A DNA stretch of 64,000 nucleotides, from positions 6,407,676 through 6,471,675 of the forward strand of contig CM055097.1 in assembly GCA_029204225.1 (NCBI GenBank). The letters run 5' to 3'. The translations under genes were made by a program, and so were the position numbers. The notes under the pieces were generated by a model. The model saw nothing but the letters and a program-made list of their open reading frames with translations, made no database searches and was not told where the DNA came from. Below are positions 34,481 to 49,449 of this stretch, in pieces. This DNA is from Diphasiastrum complanatum. Its lineage: Eukaryota; Streptophyta; Lycopodiopsida; Lycopodiales; Lycopodiaceae. The number at the start of each line of letters is the position of its first letter. The first letter of the stretch is position 1.

Positions 34481-36385
34481 TAGCTTTGCAAAATTTGCAA
34501 GACCTAGATAATCGACTATAGATCACAAACTATCAATAAGCAATCAAACCAATACAACGCAACAAAATAGAAATGGAAGAACTGAAGCTTTTGTATTTTC
34601 TTTTGTAGTGAGTGAGTCGTTCAGAGTCTCGCACATTGGGGGCCTGACGCTCCTCTTACAAAATCGCTATGTTTTGCTTGTTGGCAGACTTTAATGCATA
34701 ACACTTGTTCTACATGTTCCAGATACTATATTATAGATGTTTGCTTTTACTTCATACATCTCTATGTTAATCATTTCGAGTTTATCCTGTATATAGGAAT
34801 AATAAGACATGATTGATCCAAACTATATCATTTAAAAGAAGTGCGTTAAGTTAATTCTGCGTTAAGCTAATTCTAACTGATTATGGTTTGGCTCTCACTT
34901 TCATTAGCCACCTTGTGTTTTCATGTCCAAGCTTCATCTTGCGAAGGAGCGTGAAACATGGACTGTTGCATTTTCTAAACTGGTGAAAATGCCGAAGTTT
35001 AGTTGAAAGTGTGTTCTTAGTCATTAGGACTAAGTGTTGCATTTTTCGGGAAAATGCAAAATTTCTGAATGTAGGCTAAAACATACTCAGTCGTTTTAGA
35101 CTAATGGGCATTCTCACTTCGGGTCTGCCGAGGACTTCTTATTGAGTCCACTTCGGACACTTCGGGTTTGGCCACAGGGGCAAACGTCGGACACTTCGAT
35201 GATTTCAACTTCGACTTTGGACACTTCCACCTCAAGGATGCAAGAGTTCACAATTTTCCACTTTCCCTCTTCAACGTTGCAACCTTTTTGCTCATCCAAT
35301 CCCATTGCTTTCTTGTGCTTTGTGAACAATGGTTTGTCTTGAAGAAACAAAGTGTTTCTGATTACAAAGCCTTGCTAGCTTTCAGCCCTTCACCTGACGA
35401 AGATATTCGCGAGCTCAAACATCTGGAGACACGAAACACAAAGAGTTTTGCGAACACGAAAGTCAACAGAGACGAAGATGAATGGTTTGCGAACACGAAC
35501 AGTTCGCAAACACGAAGAATCCATGAACGAGATTCCTTTGCGGTCCAACAAGAGAGAAAGGCAGACGAGGTAAACGAAACCAACGGTGGAAACGAAACTC
35601 GTTCTATCCTCACGCTCCTAGGAGTACCACCAGAGATCACACACAAGTACCCAGAAGTACAGAGATCTGACCTGATGGCATGACGTCAGCAGATACTTCC
35701 TAGGTCATGGCTAATCTGCCACTCTTGTAATTATTTGGTTAGTTGTAGATGCTTAATCACCCTAATCTTAGATTTGCACAGAGAGACCGTACTTACTGAA
35801 TTATACTTGACACATATCAGAACAGGATACATAGAGTGTAACTAAGAGAAGAGACACCCAAGAAGAAGTCTGATGCTAGTAAGCAATCAAGACGAACACG
35901 AACAGAAGCTCCACCTGCATGTGAGAAGATAATTTTGTCTAGGATCAGAAGATCCAATTTGTCCGCTAGTGAAACGAGACTACTACTCATGAGAGAGCCG
36001 TGCTTCTCTCACGCCAACGCACTGCGTAGATTCGCATGCAGTGCCCTGAAGAAATCAGAGAAAATCAATATAGATTATTTTTTTGGTTGTGTCTGATCTT
36101 GGATGTCGATTGCTTATGTTGATTATTTTAATATGTCTGAGTTTTCTTGTCCCCTTTGAATTCCGCATCTTGGTTGAAATGAAGTCGAATGCTATATTAA
36201 TTTTAAGAACGTAGATCAGTAGTACTTGACTACAATCCTCTGGAGGATTGTAGGAGTGTTTCAGCTGGCAGTGCCCAGCGAACACATCTGAACTCCATCC
36301 GAATCTCGAAAGAGAGTCGCGAATGTTTCGTGAATTTTCTTCTCACGATTCTCATCATTCGTATCGGAGTGCCGCTCAACTCCCA
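34481..36385. other. Unassigned; possible LTR and leader sequence
   Basis: 35110-35240 has several copies of CGGACACTTCG. A TGACGTCA palindrome (bZIP-type) lies at about 35680. A weak PBS-like 'acatatcagaacagg' is at about 35812. The 171-codon frame at 35168-35683 has no recognised domain. A 24-bp near-perfect palindrome is at 36230-36253. Much of this may be LTR/leader of the copia elements on either side, but the ends were not found. Confidence 0.4.
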
Positions 36386-36389
36386 ACAT

Positions 36390-38530
36390 GTCTAGTGGCT
36401 TTGTCAGCAATTTGCAACCATGTTTTCAAATTTTATATACTCAACACTCAGCTCTCCCTTCAAGATCAGGGCTCGAATGTGATAATACTTTAAAGGACAC
36501 TCTGAGAATCCATCATCATGGTGCATGGTTCTCTTTGTTGTATGCCAATTGTCTCCAGCATCATCTGCAACCACATTACCTCATTAGCCACGTTCGATGC
36601 TGCCACATACTCGGCTTCGCATGAGGATTGAGCTAAAAGTGTCTGCTTTTTGCATGTCCAGCTGATCGTTGCTCCGCATGCTATCGAACATCCTCCTGTC
36701 ATGGACTTGTTGTCATCTTGCAGCTTGCCTAGCTAGCATCACTGTAGTGTTGCAGCTTGAATTCCTTTTCGGCCTTGTAGGTTAATCCCATATTTTGGGT
36801 GCCTTTCAGATATTGTAGTATGCGTTTTTCCATCAGCCAATGTGCCATGCCAGAGTTAAAAGAGAATTGACTTAATACATAGATAGAGAAGGCCAAGTTG
36901 GGTCTCGTACAAATTGTAAGGTACATCAGACCACCGATTAGGTTTTGGTATGGTATAACTTCCATCTTTCGTCTCTCTTCTTCTGCGTTTGAATAGTCTT
37001 GCTTCGACAATCTGGCTTCAACTATCATTGGTGTGGCTTTTCTTTGTAGTCACTCATTTTGTACTACTTCAGCACCTTTTTAGCATATTCTAATTGACTC
37101 AGATGCATCACTCCTCTTCTTCGATCTCTTTTGATCTGTAGCCCAGGAAATTTTGTCATTTCTCCTAGATCTGTGATTTCATAACTTGCAAAAATCTGAC
37201 TCTTTGTATCATTGATTAGCATCAACCACAAAAATTGTCAGAATCACAAAACTTTCTCCTACTCTTTTTATGTAGACATTGTAGTTTGGTTGTGTTCATG
37301 ATGTCTGCTTCAGACCATATATGCATCGACGTAGCCGTCAAGCATACTCGTGGTTGTCTGTGTCTTCAAATCCTTCAGGATGCTTCATGAAGATTTCTTC
37401 CTCTAGATCTCCATGGAGAAAGGCTGTTTTTACATCAATTTCGTGTATCTCTAGATTGTGCTATGTTGCGTATGCGTATGCAAGGAGTAGTCGAATGCTA
37501 TACCGCTGCGTGTAGCCCTTGGCAACAAGTCTGGCCATACCTCTGCGTGTAGCCCTTGCCATCTTGACCATTGATGACTATGTATCAAAGTAGTCGATGT
37601 CATACCTTTGCATGTAGCCCTTGGCAACAAGTCTGGCCTTGTAGCATCCAACAGTGCCATCTGATTTCAGTTTTCTTTTGTAGACCCATTTACAATCGAC
37701 AGTCTTCTTCCCTTCGGGTCGTGGCTCTAATGACCATGCCTTATTTTGCCTCATCGAGCTGATCTCTTCCGACATTGTCTGCTTCCAGAATTCTCTCTCT
37801 GGACTCTGGACAACTTCTTGGTATGTGGTCGATTCTTCAGTGAAACTACAATGTTCAACATCTGCATCTTCACTCCACTAAAGATTATCGATGTATCGAT
37901 TTGGAGGTGGTCTTGTTCTCGTTGACCTTCTTGATCTGACTTGTCACTGCTGGTGTACTCACCTCCATTGTCGGACCTGATAGTCTACACTTTCTTGGAA
38001 GTGTGTCTCTCTGCGAATGCCACAACCTTCTTGAAAGAGTCAAACAATTCTAATTTTTTCTTTAGGTAGTAGATCGTTGACATCTGGTTGTAGTCATTGA
38101 TGAACATTAGGAAGTATCTTGATCTTGAGAGTGAGTCAACTTTCATCGGTCCACAGACATCTAAGTGGACAAGCTCAAGGACTTCCTTGGCTCTTCTTCC
38201 TTCATGTACAAATAGACTTCGATGATGCTTGCCTTTCTGACAGGCTTCACAGAAGTCGGTGTTTGGTCTGGTTATTTTCAAACTTGACAATCTCCTTCCT
38301 CTACTCATGTCATACAGACTTCTCATATTTAGATGATACATTCTTCTATGCCAGAGATGATCCTCATTTCTGATGCATTCGAAATGCTATCATAGCTATT
38401 AATGATTTCAGCCTGATACAGGTTGCCTTGTCTGGACTCTACAGTCAACAGCTTGTTTGATTTTTGCCTGATCATTCGACACACATTGTCATCAAACAAG
38501 AAGTCTACATGGATCAACCTCCAGGCTACA
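36390..38530 (-). pseudogene. Degenerate copia element, pre-integrase to RNase H
   Basis: Reading leftward: GAG-pre-integrase (GNLYQAEI, then CEACQKGKHHRSLF, 38517-38200), integrase start LELVHLDVCGPMKVDS and FLMFINDYNQMSTIYYLKKK (37985-38250), a large gap where most of integrase is lost, RT start NKAWSLEPRPEGKKTVDCKWVYK (37578-37775), RT end IPYQNLIGGLMYLT (36729-37028) and RNase H with SWTCKKQTLLAQSSCEAEY (36490-36702). A segment of RT is locally triplicated at 37506-37637. The element is non-functional. Confidence 0.8.
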
Positions 38531-38544
38531 TTTTGAACTCACTT

Positions 38545-39560
38545 CCTACTTATGCATGCAGAATGCACAGGAGTATCTACGGTCTGAAGCAATCAGTGTG
38601 ACAATGGTATAAGAAGAAAGATCAACTAGCCCTGAAATTCTTAGGATTCAAGCCACTAATAACTGATTCCAATATTTATGTAAGAACTATAGATGGGAAG
38701 ATCATCATTATAGTTGTATATGTGGACAACACTCTGATGCTCTGCAAAAGTGAAGAACTTATTGTTGAGGTGAAGTATGACATCTCGAAACATTTCGAGA
38801 TTGCAGACCTAGGAGAAGCCCGATGTTATCTTGGCTTACAGATTGACAGAGACTATGATGAAGGAAAATTTTATCTTCATCAGTCCAGATATACCCAGAT
38901 AATCTTAGAAGATTTCGAGATGATGAATTGCAAAGGAGCAAATACTCCAATGCTTGCAGGAACAATCCTGACAAATGAAGATTGCTCGAAGACTGAAGAG
39001 GAAAAAGAATTAATGCAGCATACACTATACATGAAGCTAATTGAATCACTAATGTATCTTGCAGATAACAAACGTCCTGACATTGCTTATGTCGTGTTCA
39101 AGATTAGCCAATTCAGTACTAATCCAAGCTCGACTCATTGGAAGATTGCAAAACGAATCTTGCAATACCTTCAATTAATGAAAAATTTTGGATTGTGTTA
39201 TTCTCGTGATGCATGATTTTGGATGCTTTTCTATAGTGATGCTAGTTGGGCATCTCTCAAGGACGACTGCAAAAGTGTCTCAGGAGGATGCACCATCGCG
39301 TCAGGAGCACCAATTCTCTGGGTCAGCAAAAAGCAGACCATCGTGGCTCAGCAGAATACGTAGCAGCAACAAAGATGGCCAATGAAATCATTTGGCTCCA
39401 ACAGTTCCTTGATGAACTAGGTGAAACAAGAAATGAATCTCTGATTTTGCAGATGGACAATACATCTGCAATATCTCTGACAAAGGATCCTGTGTTTCAG
39501 TCAAGGATGAAACTTTTAAAAGGAGGTTATCAAAATAGAAGAATTCATGCATTCAAGTAA
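38545..39560 (+). pseudogene. Copia RT C-terminal half and RNase H, plus strand
   Basis: This starts in the RT motif YGLKQS (about 38575), continues with VVYVDN in place of YVDD, FEIADLGEARCYLGLQI, RYTQIILEDF, the ANTPM block and KRPDIAYVVFKISQF, then RNase H pieces in shifted frames (AEYVAATKMANEIIWLQQFL, LQMDNTSAISLTKDP). The second catalytic Asp of YVDD is changed to Asn, a missing key residue in addition to the frameshifts. It faces the minus-strand copia directly at about 38530. Confidence 0.8.
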
Positions 39561-40080
39561 GCATATTCTGATTTTTGTAACTTGATCAATGAATTTGGAT
39601 TTAATTTTAGCTATGGTGATATTCTGCTAACTATCTGTTTTTTTCAGATCTGCATTAGTAGCTCCTCAGAATATTAATCAGGAATGTCGTTGGGCTCAAT
39701 ATTGACAGGCAAATCCACTGAGTGTATCATGATGAACAATAGGAGTTCAAATGTAAAGTGCAAAATAATAGAGTCTTTAATGGTGGACATTCAAAAAAAT
39801 TTAGATAAGACTATAGTTCATGGTGCTTGTGATTTTGCAAGTTTAGCAAAGAAGCATATGCAACAATATTTAAACTTATTAGAGAAGCTTTTAAGCAAGT
39901 TCGAATTAAAAAAATCTCAATCCCAAGGTCATATCACTTGAAGAAAGAGAGGGATACATTAAACATAGGTATGCATAACACTGTCTCATTTAATTTTGGA
40001 CTTTCCTAAAATCCACTTCTGTAAATGGACTTGAGAATGTCCAAAAATAGTTGAAAATGTCTACCATTAAATACTTTTCA
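39561..40080. other. Unassigned, with one 85-codon frame
   Basis: The plus-strand frame 39684-39941 has a helical, Lys/Leu-rich composition and no recognised family. The preceding stretch has 'tgtttttttcag' before 39650, an acceptor-like sequence, so a spliced exon cannot be excluded. Confidence 0.35.
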
Positions 40081-40084
40081 TATG

Positions 40085-40445
40085 GAAGGCCCATCTGCCG
40101 CGGCGGATGCCCCACCCCATAAAAAAGAAAATTCAAAAAAAAAAATATCGAAAAAAAATCTATATTTATAATGAAACAGTTTTTTTTTATGGAGAGCCCA
40201 TCCACCGCAACGGATGGGCCGCCCCATAAATTTTTTTTTAATATATATATATATATATATTAAATTATGGGGGGGGAAGGGGGGGGGACATCCGCAACGG
40301 TGGATGGGCCCCACCATAAAAAATATATATATATTTTAAAAAATTAAATTTTTTTTCAATTTTTTTTTAAAATATATATATATATATATATATATATTTT
40401 TAATAGATTATGGGGGGGGGGGCATCCGCCACGGCGGATGGGCCC
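40085..40445. repeat. Cluster of GC-rich hairpin repeats in AT-rich DNA
   Basis: Four units with cores at 40092-40109, 40198-40220, 40289-40306 and 40423-40440. Each core is a near-palindrome of the form CATCCGCCNCGGCGGATG, usually extended outward by GGGCC..CCATAAA. Units are about 90-135 bp apart and linked by poly(A), poly(T) and (TA)n runs. Two relatives sit at 47257-47276 and 47337-47356. Confidence 0.8.
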
Positions 40446-41439
40446 CCCATAAAAAGAAAATTTTAAAAAAATTTAATTTTTTTTTCAATTTGTTTTTTCA
40501 ATTTTTTTTTTTTATGGGGCCTCCGGGACCCCTTATTAATACCCTTAGTCTTCTATAAAAAATTATATTTAAAATTTAATTTAATTTTATGGAGGCAATT
40601 ACGAAACCCTCAACAGACAACCAAGACTCGTCACTTCAGATTCAAAAAGTGTTTAACATCCCCATATACATTGTCTTAAAACCTTTGACTGAGGGTATTT
40701 AAGACGTTAATTTATTAAAAGACTAACTTTTTGAAAAAAAACAAACTTAAAACATCTTTTAATTTGAGAGTAAAAAGTACTTCAATATTCAAAGTTCCAT
40801 TTACCCCTCGAACCATCCACCAATCTGAATAACCGCACATAATCAATTTCTCATACTAGGGCCTCAAGCGTTTGTTCGTTAGCATGGCAAAACTCGGCTT
40901 TAGTGGGCAAAAACCGACTATAACCAAAAAATCAGTTTTTTCACCATGGTATTCCAAACTCTGAACTGACTCGAACCAAAAATAGTGATTACTTCATTTT
41001 GATATGGAAGTCAGACTAAGAATAATGTTTTCCTCGGCTAATATTGTAAGTTAAAGGAACTGTTCACGATAATTCTTTCATGTCTTGAGGAGCTTCTAAG
41101 TATAGAAGCAGTTTAAGGAGGGAAGAATGTTATGGCCATATTCGGTTAAGGACCTGAAATAGTCCTAAACATCGGGGTGACATCCCGCCTTCATAGGTCC
41201 ATAATTTTCACTAAAATGCTCATAACTTAACCAAATGAGCTCTAAATGGAACCCAATAAAAAACGCATTTGAACACAAAGTAACAACTAACATTTTCACC
41301 ATTCTAGTACATATTCTCCACCTGGCCCAGGTTATGGACATTGGTACTTTTTCTATAATTCTTCTGTTATACCTAGCCCGGATTGTGGACTTATTTCACT
41401 TCTGCTTTGTTCTACTTTCATTTGTAGCTAGTTTATAGC
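40446..41439. other. AT-rich spacer, nothing recognised
   Basis: No domain, repeat end or RNA gene was recognised. The plus-strand frame at 41235-41438 is unsupported. Confidence 0.45.
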
Positions 41440-43045
41440 GTTGTATGGCCATGTCCTCCTATGGATGATGCTCCCGCTATTGCTTATCCATCTTCTTTCG
41501 TGTATCTTCAAGGACATGTATTTATGCCTTACATCCAAGTATGCGCATGTGTTCAACTGATGGTTTTTATCCACTCCATATAGTGTTAGGTGTCGAGTCT
41601 CACATCAGCTTCTTTGGAATGTAATTCAATATGTAAGTTGTTGCACTCATAGCTTCCACCCATAGGACTCCCTAATACCTTGAGAAAAATCTCATGATGT
41701 GGCCCCTGAATCTAGGTACCAGGTCTTGTCTCCTACATCTGATTCTTCTCCTCGATTTCATTCATGATCAGATTTCTCTACACTCTCGCATCCTTCTTGG
41801 GTACAATCTTGATCATGGGTCCTCTCAGCCGGTGTGCGTCTTCTTCATCACATACCCTTACCATAATTTCGATGTTCTTCTCCTTTTCTTCTACCTCAGC
41901 CACATTCGTCTGGGCTTCTCCACACTTCCATATGTCCCCCGCTTTCTTCCTGCATTCTGTGGCTATGTGGCCTATGATGTTGCAATAATAGCAGACCATG
42001 TTCTTTCTCCTTTATGCCTTGTCAAGATAGTTGGATTTCTTGTTTCCACCATGTCATTCTGAGTTTCCAGGCTTCTCCTCATGTTCTTGACTCGTGCCTC
42101 CAATCCCTTTTCCCTATTCCTACTTATGTCCCAGGTTTATCTGCGCAAGTCTGCCTATTAGAGCATGTCCATCGGTCTCTGGCATGCTCTTCCTTCTTTC
42201 TTCCTCCTAGAGCAACCTCTGAGTCACATAGCTGACTTCCAGATCCTCTACTTTGCACCCCTCCAGGATCATGATCAGCGGCTCATAGGATGTCGGTAGG
42301 CTCCCTAATATGGTGAAAACCAAATGCGTTTTTTCCACTATTGCTCCTGCCGATTCTACCCCCTCCCATACCTCGCATAGTTGTAGGATTTGTAGACCTT
42401 TTAGCATTTTCGCATTTTGTAGACTTTTTCGCGTTTTTGGATTTTTTTTGGGAATTTGTATAGATGCGAAAACGTGAAAAAGTCTACAAAATGCGAAAAT
42501 GCTAAAAGGTCTACAAATCCTACAACTCTGCGAGCTATGCGAGATTTTCGATGTTTGAGATTTTCGATATGTGAGATTTCACATATATCGCATATCTCAT
42601 ATCGAAATTCTCGAGCTATTATGCGAGCTATGCAAGATTTTCGAGGGAGAGCAATAGATAATACAGAGAGCAATGAGAGAGAGAGATACTCTTCATTTTT
42701 TCCAAATGCACACTCGAAGGATCGCCTTCTGCCATCCTTGCATTTGCTAATTTCTATCGTAGCACCAGGATGTTGGTGACGATTTTTCCTTCATATATGT
42801 TGTTGAGCGTGTCCCACACATCCTTGATTGTAGTCGCTTCTGCTTGCAGCTTCTTCTCCGATCTCTCCACAATCTCCCACAACATTTTTTCCATGAGGAT
42901 CATTTCATTTTTCATCTCCAAAGTGAATACCCCGACGCTCCTTCCAGCTTCTCTATGGTTCTGATTTCTATCTGATTCTCCATCCTTGGCTACATGCAGC
43001 TTTCTTTCGATCGATCTTTCTCGAATCTGCAGCGGTCGCACGTGT
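41440..43045 (-). pseudogene. Copia gag-protease-integrase remnant with deletion and foldback
   Basis: Reading leftward: gag (AEATTIKDVWDTLNNIYEGK, 42754-43041), interrupted by about 300 bp of foldback sequence, gag again (TILGSLPTSYEPLIMILEG, 42207-42407), zinc knuckle CYYCNIIGHIATEC (41960-42000), then the protease core WYLDSGATS at about 41697-41726. The protease motif is followed at once by integrase C-terminal sequence (EAMSATTYILNYIPKKL, KPSVEHMRILGCKAY), so a deletion removes the rest of protease and most of integrase. RT and RNase H are absent. Confidence 0.8.
42373..42640. repeat. Foldback (long inverted repeat) inside copia gag
   Basis: Arms at 42373-42437 and 42469-42533 are inverse complements over about 64 bp with two mismatches and a loop of 31 bp. 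A second, less perfect palindrome follows at about 42535-42625 (TTTCGATATG against CATATCGAAA). The left arm includes gag codons, so the right arm is an inverted duplication of gag sequence plus neighbouring DNA. Confidence 0.85.
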
Positions 43046-46886
<3,841 letters not shown>

Positions 46887-46903
46887 TGGCCCTTAGCATA
46901 TGA

Positions 46904-47029
<126 letters not shown>

Positions 47030-47249
47030 TTAATGGGGGAGAGAGAAATCTTTTGTACATATATATGGGAGATATATATGAGAAGATGCACCCTCCCAAT
47101 ACAAAAAAAAAGGACTTACAATAAAAAAAAGTATGTCAAAATAGGATGTATAGGTGCACACCCCATACATCCTCTCACCTCATGCATATGCATGGGGTGT
47201 ACAATTAAACCATTGTATATATTATAATATCTATGTTAAAGGTGTGTGG

Positions 47250-47360
47250 GAGGTGTCCACCCGCCGTGATGGGTGGAGCCTCACATATTTTAAAAAATAA
47301 TAATAATTTTTTTCAAATTTTTTTTTTCAGGAGGTTCCATCCGCCGCGGCAGATGGAACA
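47250..47360. repeat. Two GC-rich hairpin units related to 40.1-40.4 kb
   Basis: Cores at 47257-47276 (CCACCCGCCGTGATGGGTGG) and 47337-47356 (CCATCCGCCGCGGCAGATGG), linked by AT-rich DNA as in the 40-kb cluster. Confidence 0.7.
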
Positions 47361-47709
47361 TGGAACTGCCAAATCCAAAAATAGTTCAAAAGTATTAATA
47401 AAGTTCAAAATTAATTGAGACAATGTTGCATAATATCATTGGTACTCCATTTCATATTGAGGAGGTGCATGAAACTGATGGAAGATCAGTGTCCTATAAT
47501 TCATCAAACAACTTCTTTGGTTATCTAAATTACTTGCTGAGATACATCGTCACATTCTAGTTAATGGCAAAATAATCATAGTACTTAAGTTAGATGAGTC
47601 AGAAATTGTGAAAGGGTAGAAGATGGAGAGGTTTAGTGTAACTCTCATGAATGGTGCACTATCACAAACAGAGTACCAAGAAGATTTCAGATTTAGTGTA
47701 GCATATTGT
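47361..47709. other. 3' flank of the unrecognised gene
   Basis: No motif was recognised. Could contain the 3' untranslated region of the minus-strand gene ending at 47710. Confidence 0.4.
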
Positions 47710-48825
47710 CTATAACCACGCAGCAAAGTCATCAATTATGAGAGCATTCTGCAATAAAAAATAAGTTAAAAAAAAAAATTCAACAGTAAACAACATTCAT
47801 AGGCTAGGAAGTTAAAACACTTACACATTCTTCATCATCAGCACCAACTAGATCCGGATGATCAATATTATGACCACCTACTGAAGAAGAATCATCTATG
47901 AAATGCATTAATGATGGACGAGGGAAGCCCATCTGGGATTGAAATGTCGTGAATTCGTCATCAAATGGTATGCTTCGTCCATGCTCAGCAAAATTTGACA
48001 AAGCTTTCGTCAGGCATTCTTCACCGGTCATAAGTCCATCCTCATCATCATAATCAATTCCAGCCACAAGGTCATATGTTTCAAAATCTACAAAGTCGGA
48101 GAATTCAGAAATTGTGCCGAATAATAAACATAGCACCTCATCCTCACGATAGTCAAAAAATTGACACAAATCAGCTATATTAATATATATATCATCATTT
48201 ATATAATACATAGACAAATTGAAAAGACATTTAGATTCATCTATAGACATTGATTCATCAGCAGTAATATTCTGGCCAATGAAAGAATCCTGAAGCACAT
48301 CAGTATTAACATCAAGAAAATCACCATCCCTATCAGGGGTGTCGATAAGAAAGTGACTAATATATTTAAAGGATGATTGAACTGAGGATAATGCAATCTG
48401 AGGATTAGAAGGAGCAACTTCCTCATCATCCGATATCTGAACTAATAGAAAAAGTACGAATCAGTCTGGTATTCAACAAAACGACATTTTCTTTTGTAGT
48501 AAGGATACATCGAAGTGCTTTTAAATAGATCAAACAATTTAGTAAACATTCTATCTAGTCTCTGCTTGAGCTGTGGGAAGAAATGGACAAGATCAATATA
48601 GTGCATGAAGGAGAGTCAACCTATGGAGATAACATGAATACTGAGTATATCCCTGAATCTAACATAATGGTCATAAAATACTTTTGAATTGTGTTGCGCA
48701 GTCTTGAAAACATGTAAATATGGGCAAAATAGGTTGTGGAAGTAGTCTGAGTTGTCAGTTATTCCAAATTCAATGAAAAATACACTTAGGCTCGTGTCAC
48801 AGGTAGATTTAGAGGACAAGGCCAT
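47710..48825 (-). pseudogene. Unrecognised spliced gene or recent pseudogene
   Basis: On the minus strand, ATG 48825 has a strong start context (taccATGGCC) and opens a frame of 69 codons to a TGA at 48616-48618. The same frame then resumes (LKQRLDRMFTKLFDLFKS) to about 48450. There a one-base shift or an acceptor (tttttctattagttcag, exon from 48436) leads into a 204-codon open segment, strongly acidic, to 47825. A consensus donor GTAAGTG and a 76-nt intron with a tttttattgcag acceptor (47749-47824) join it in frame to a short last exon of 12 codons ending at TAG 47710. The protein has no domain I know. Acidic content (many Asp/Glu runs) and lack of transposon motifs suggest a host-derived gene. 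The TGA and the shift argue that this copy is damaged or that the upper gene model is wrong. Confidence 0.5.
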
Positions 48826-48839
48826 GGTACTCGGGCAGA

Positions 48840-49445
48840 TATTGCTCTTGTGCGCAAGGTAAGTGCGCGAGATAAGCAATCTGAAAAAAAAAAAATTGTA
48901 AAGAACACGCACAAGAGGGATATGTACGGCAGATAGCAATGGGATATCGCACTTGTGCGCAGGTATATGACAAGCTACAACAGACAACACAAAGCGCGCA
49001 CACAAGAGCGATATGCCAGAAAATCCCAAAAAAAATCAAAAAATAATCGGGTTGCGTGTATTTTATAGGGCATTTTTTCACATGTGCGATCGAACAGCCA
49101 GCGGACACATGTTGGCTCACCATTCATTCGTACGTTTATGCACGTGTGAATTGACACATGGACACCTGTGAAATGACATCAAGACATGTGTCATGTGGTC
49201 ATTGCTTGGATTGGCACCACGTGTTGCTTTCCCATTCATTTGTACATTCACACACGTGTGAAATGACAATGTGACATGTGTCACTAGATCATTGGTTGGA
49301 TGGGCAACACGTGTCATTACCAAACAAAGTGACAGTTCACACGTGCGACAAGATGATCTTTCGCATGTGTGAATCGCAATATAAAAATCACAATCTACGA
49401 GACATTTTTTCACTTTTTTTTTCGCTCCGCATATCGCACTTGTGC
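48840..49445. promoter_or_regulatory. Repeat-built upstream region rich in CACGTG and TGTGCGC motifs
   Basis: It lies just upstream of the ATG at 48825. The word TCGCACTTGTGCGC occurs at about 48954 and 49434. Related forms or inverse forms occur near 48844, 48905, 48990 and 49085. A unit of about 110 bp with 'cattcattcgtac', CACGTGTGAA and 'gacatgtgtcat' is repeated in tandem at 49120-49330. CACGTG is the plant G-box core bound by bHLH/bZIP factors; function here is inferred. Confidence 0.55.
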
Positions 49446-49449
49446 GCCA

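Noticed and set aside
35168-35683. 171-codon plus-strand frame as a host gene
   Set aside because: It has an equally long antisense frame, starts in a CGGACACTTCG minisatellite and has no recognised domain.
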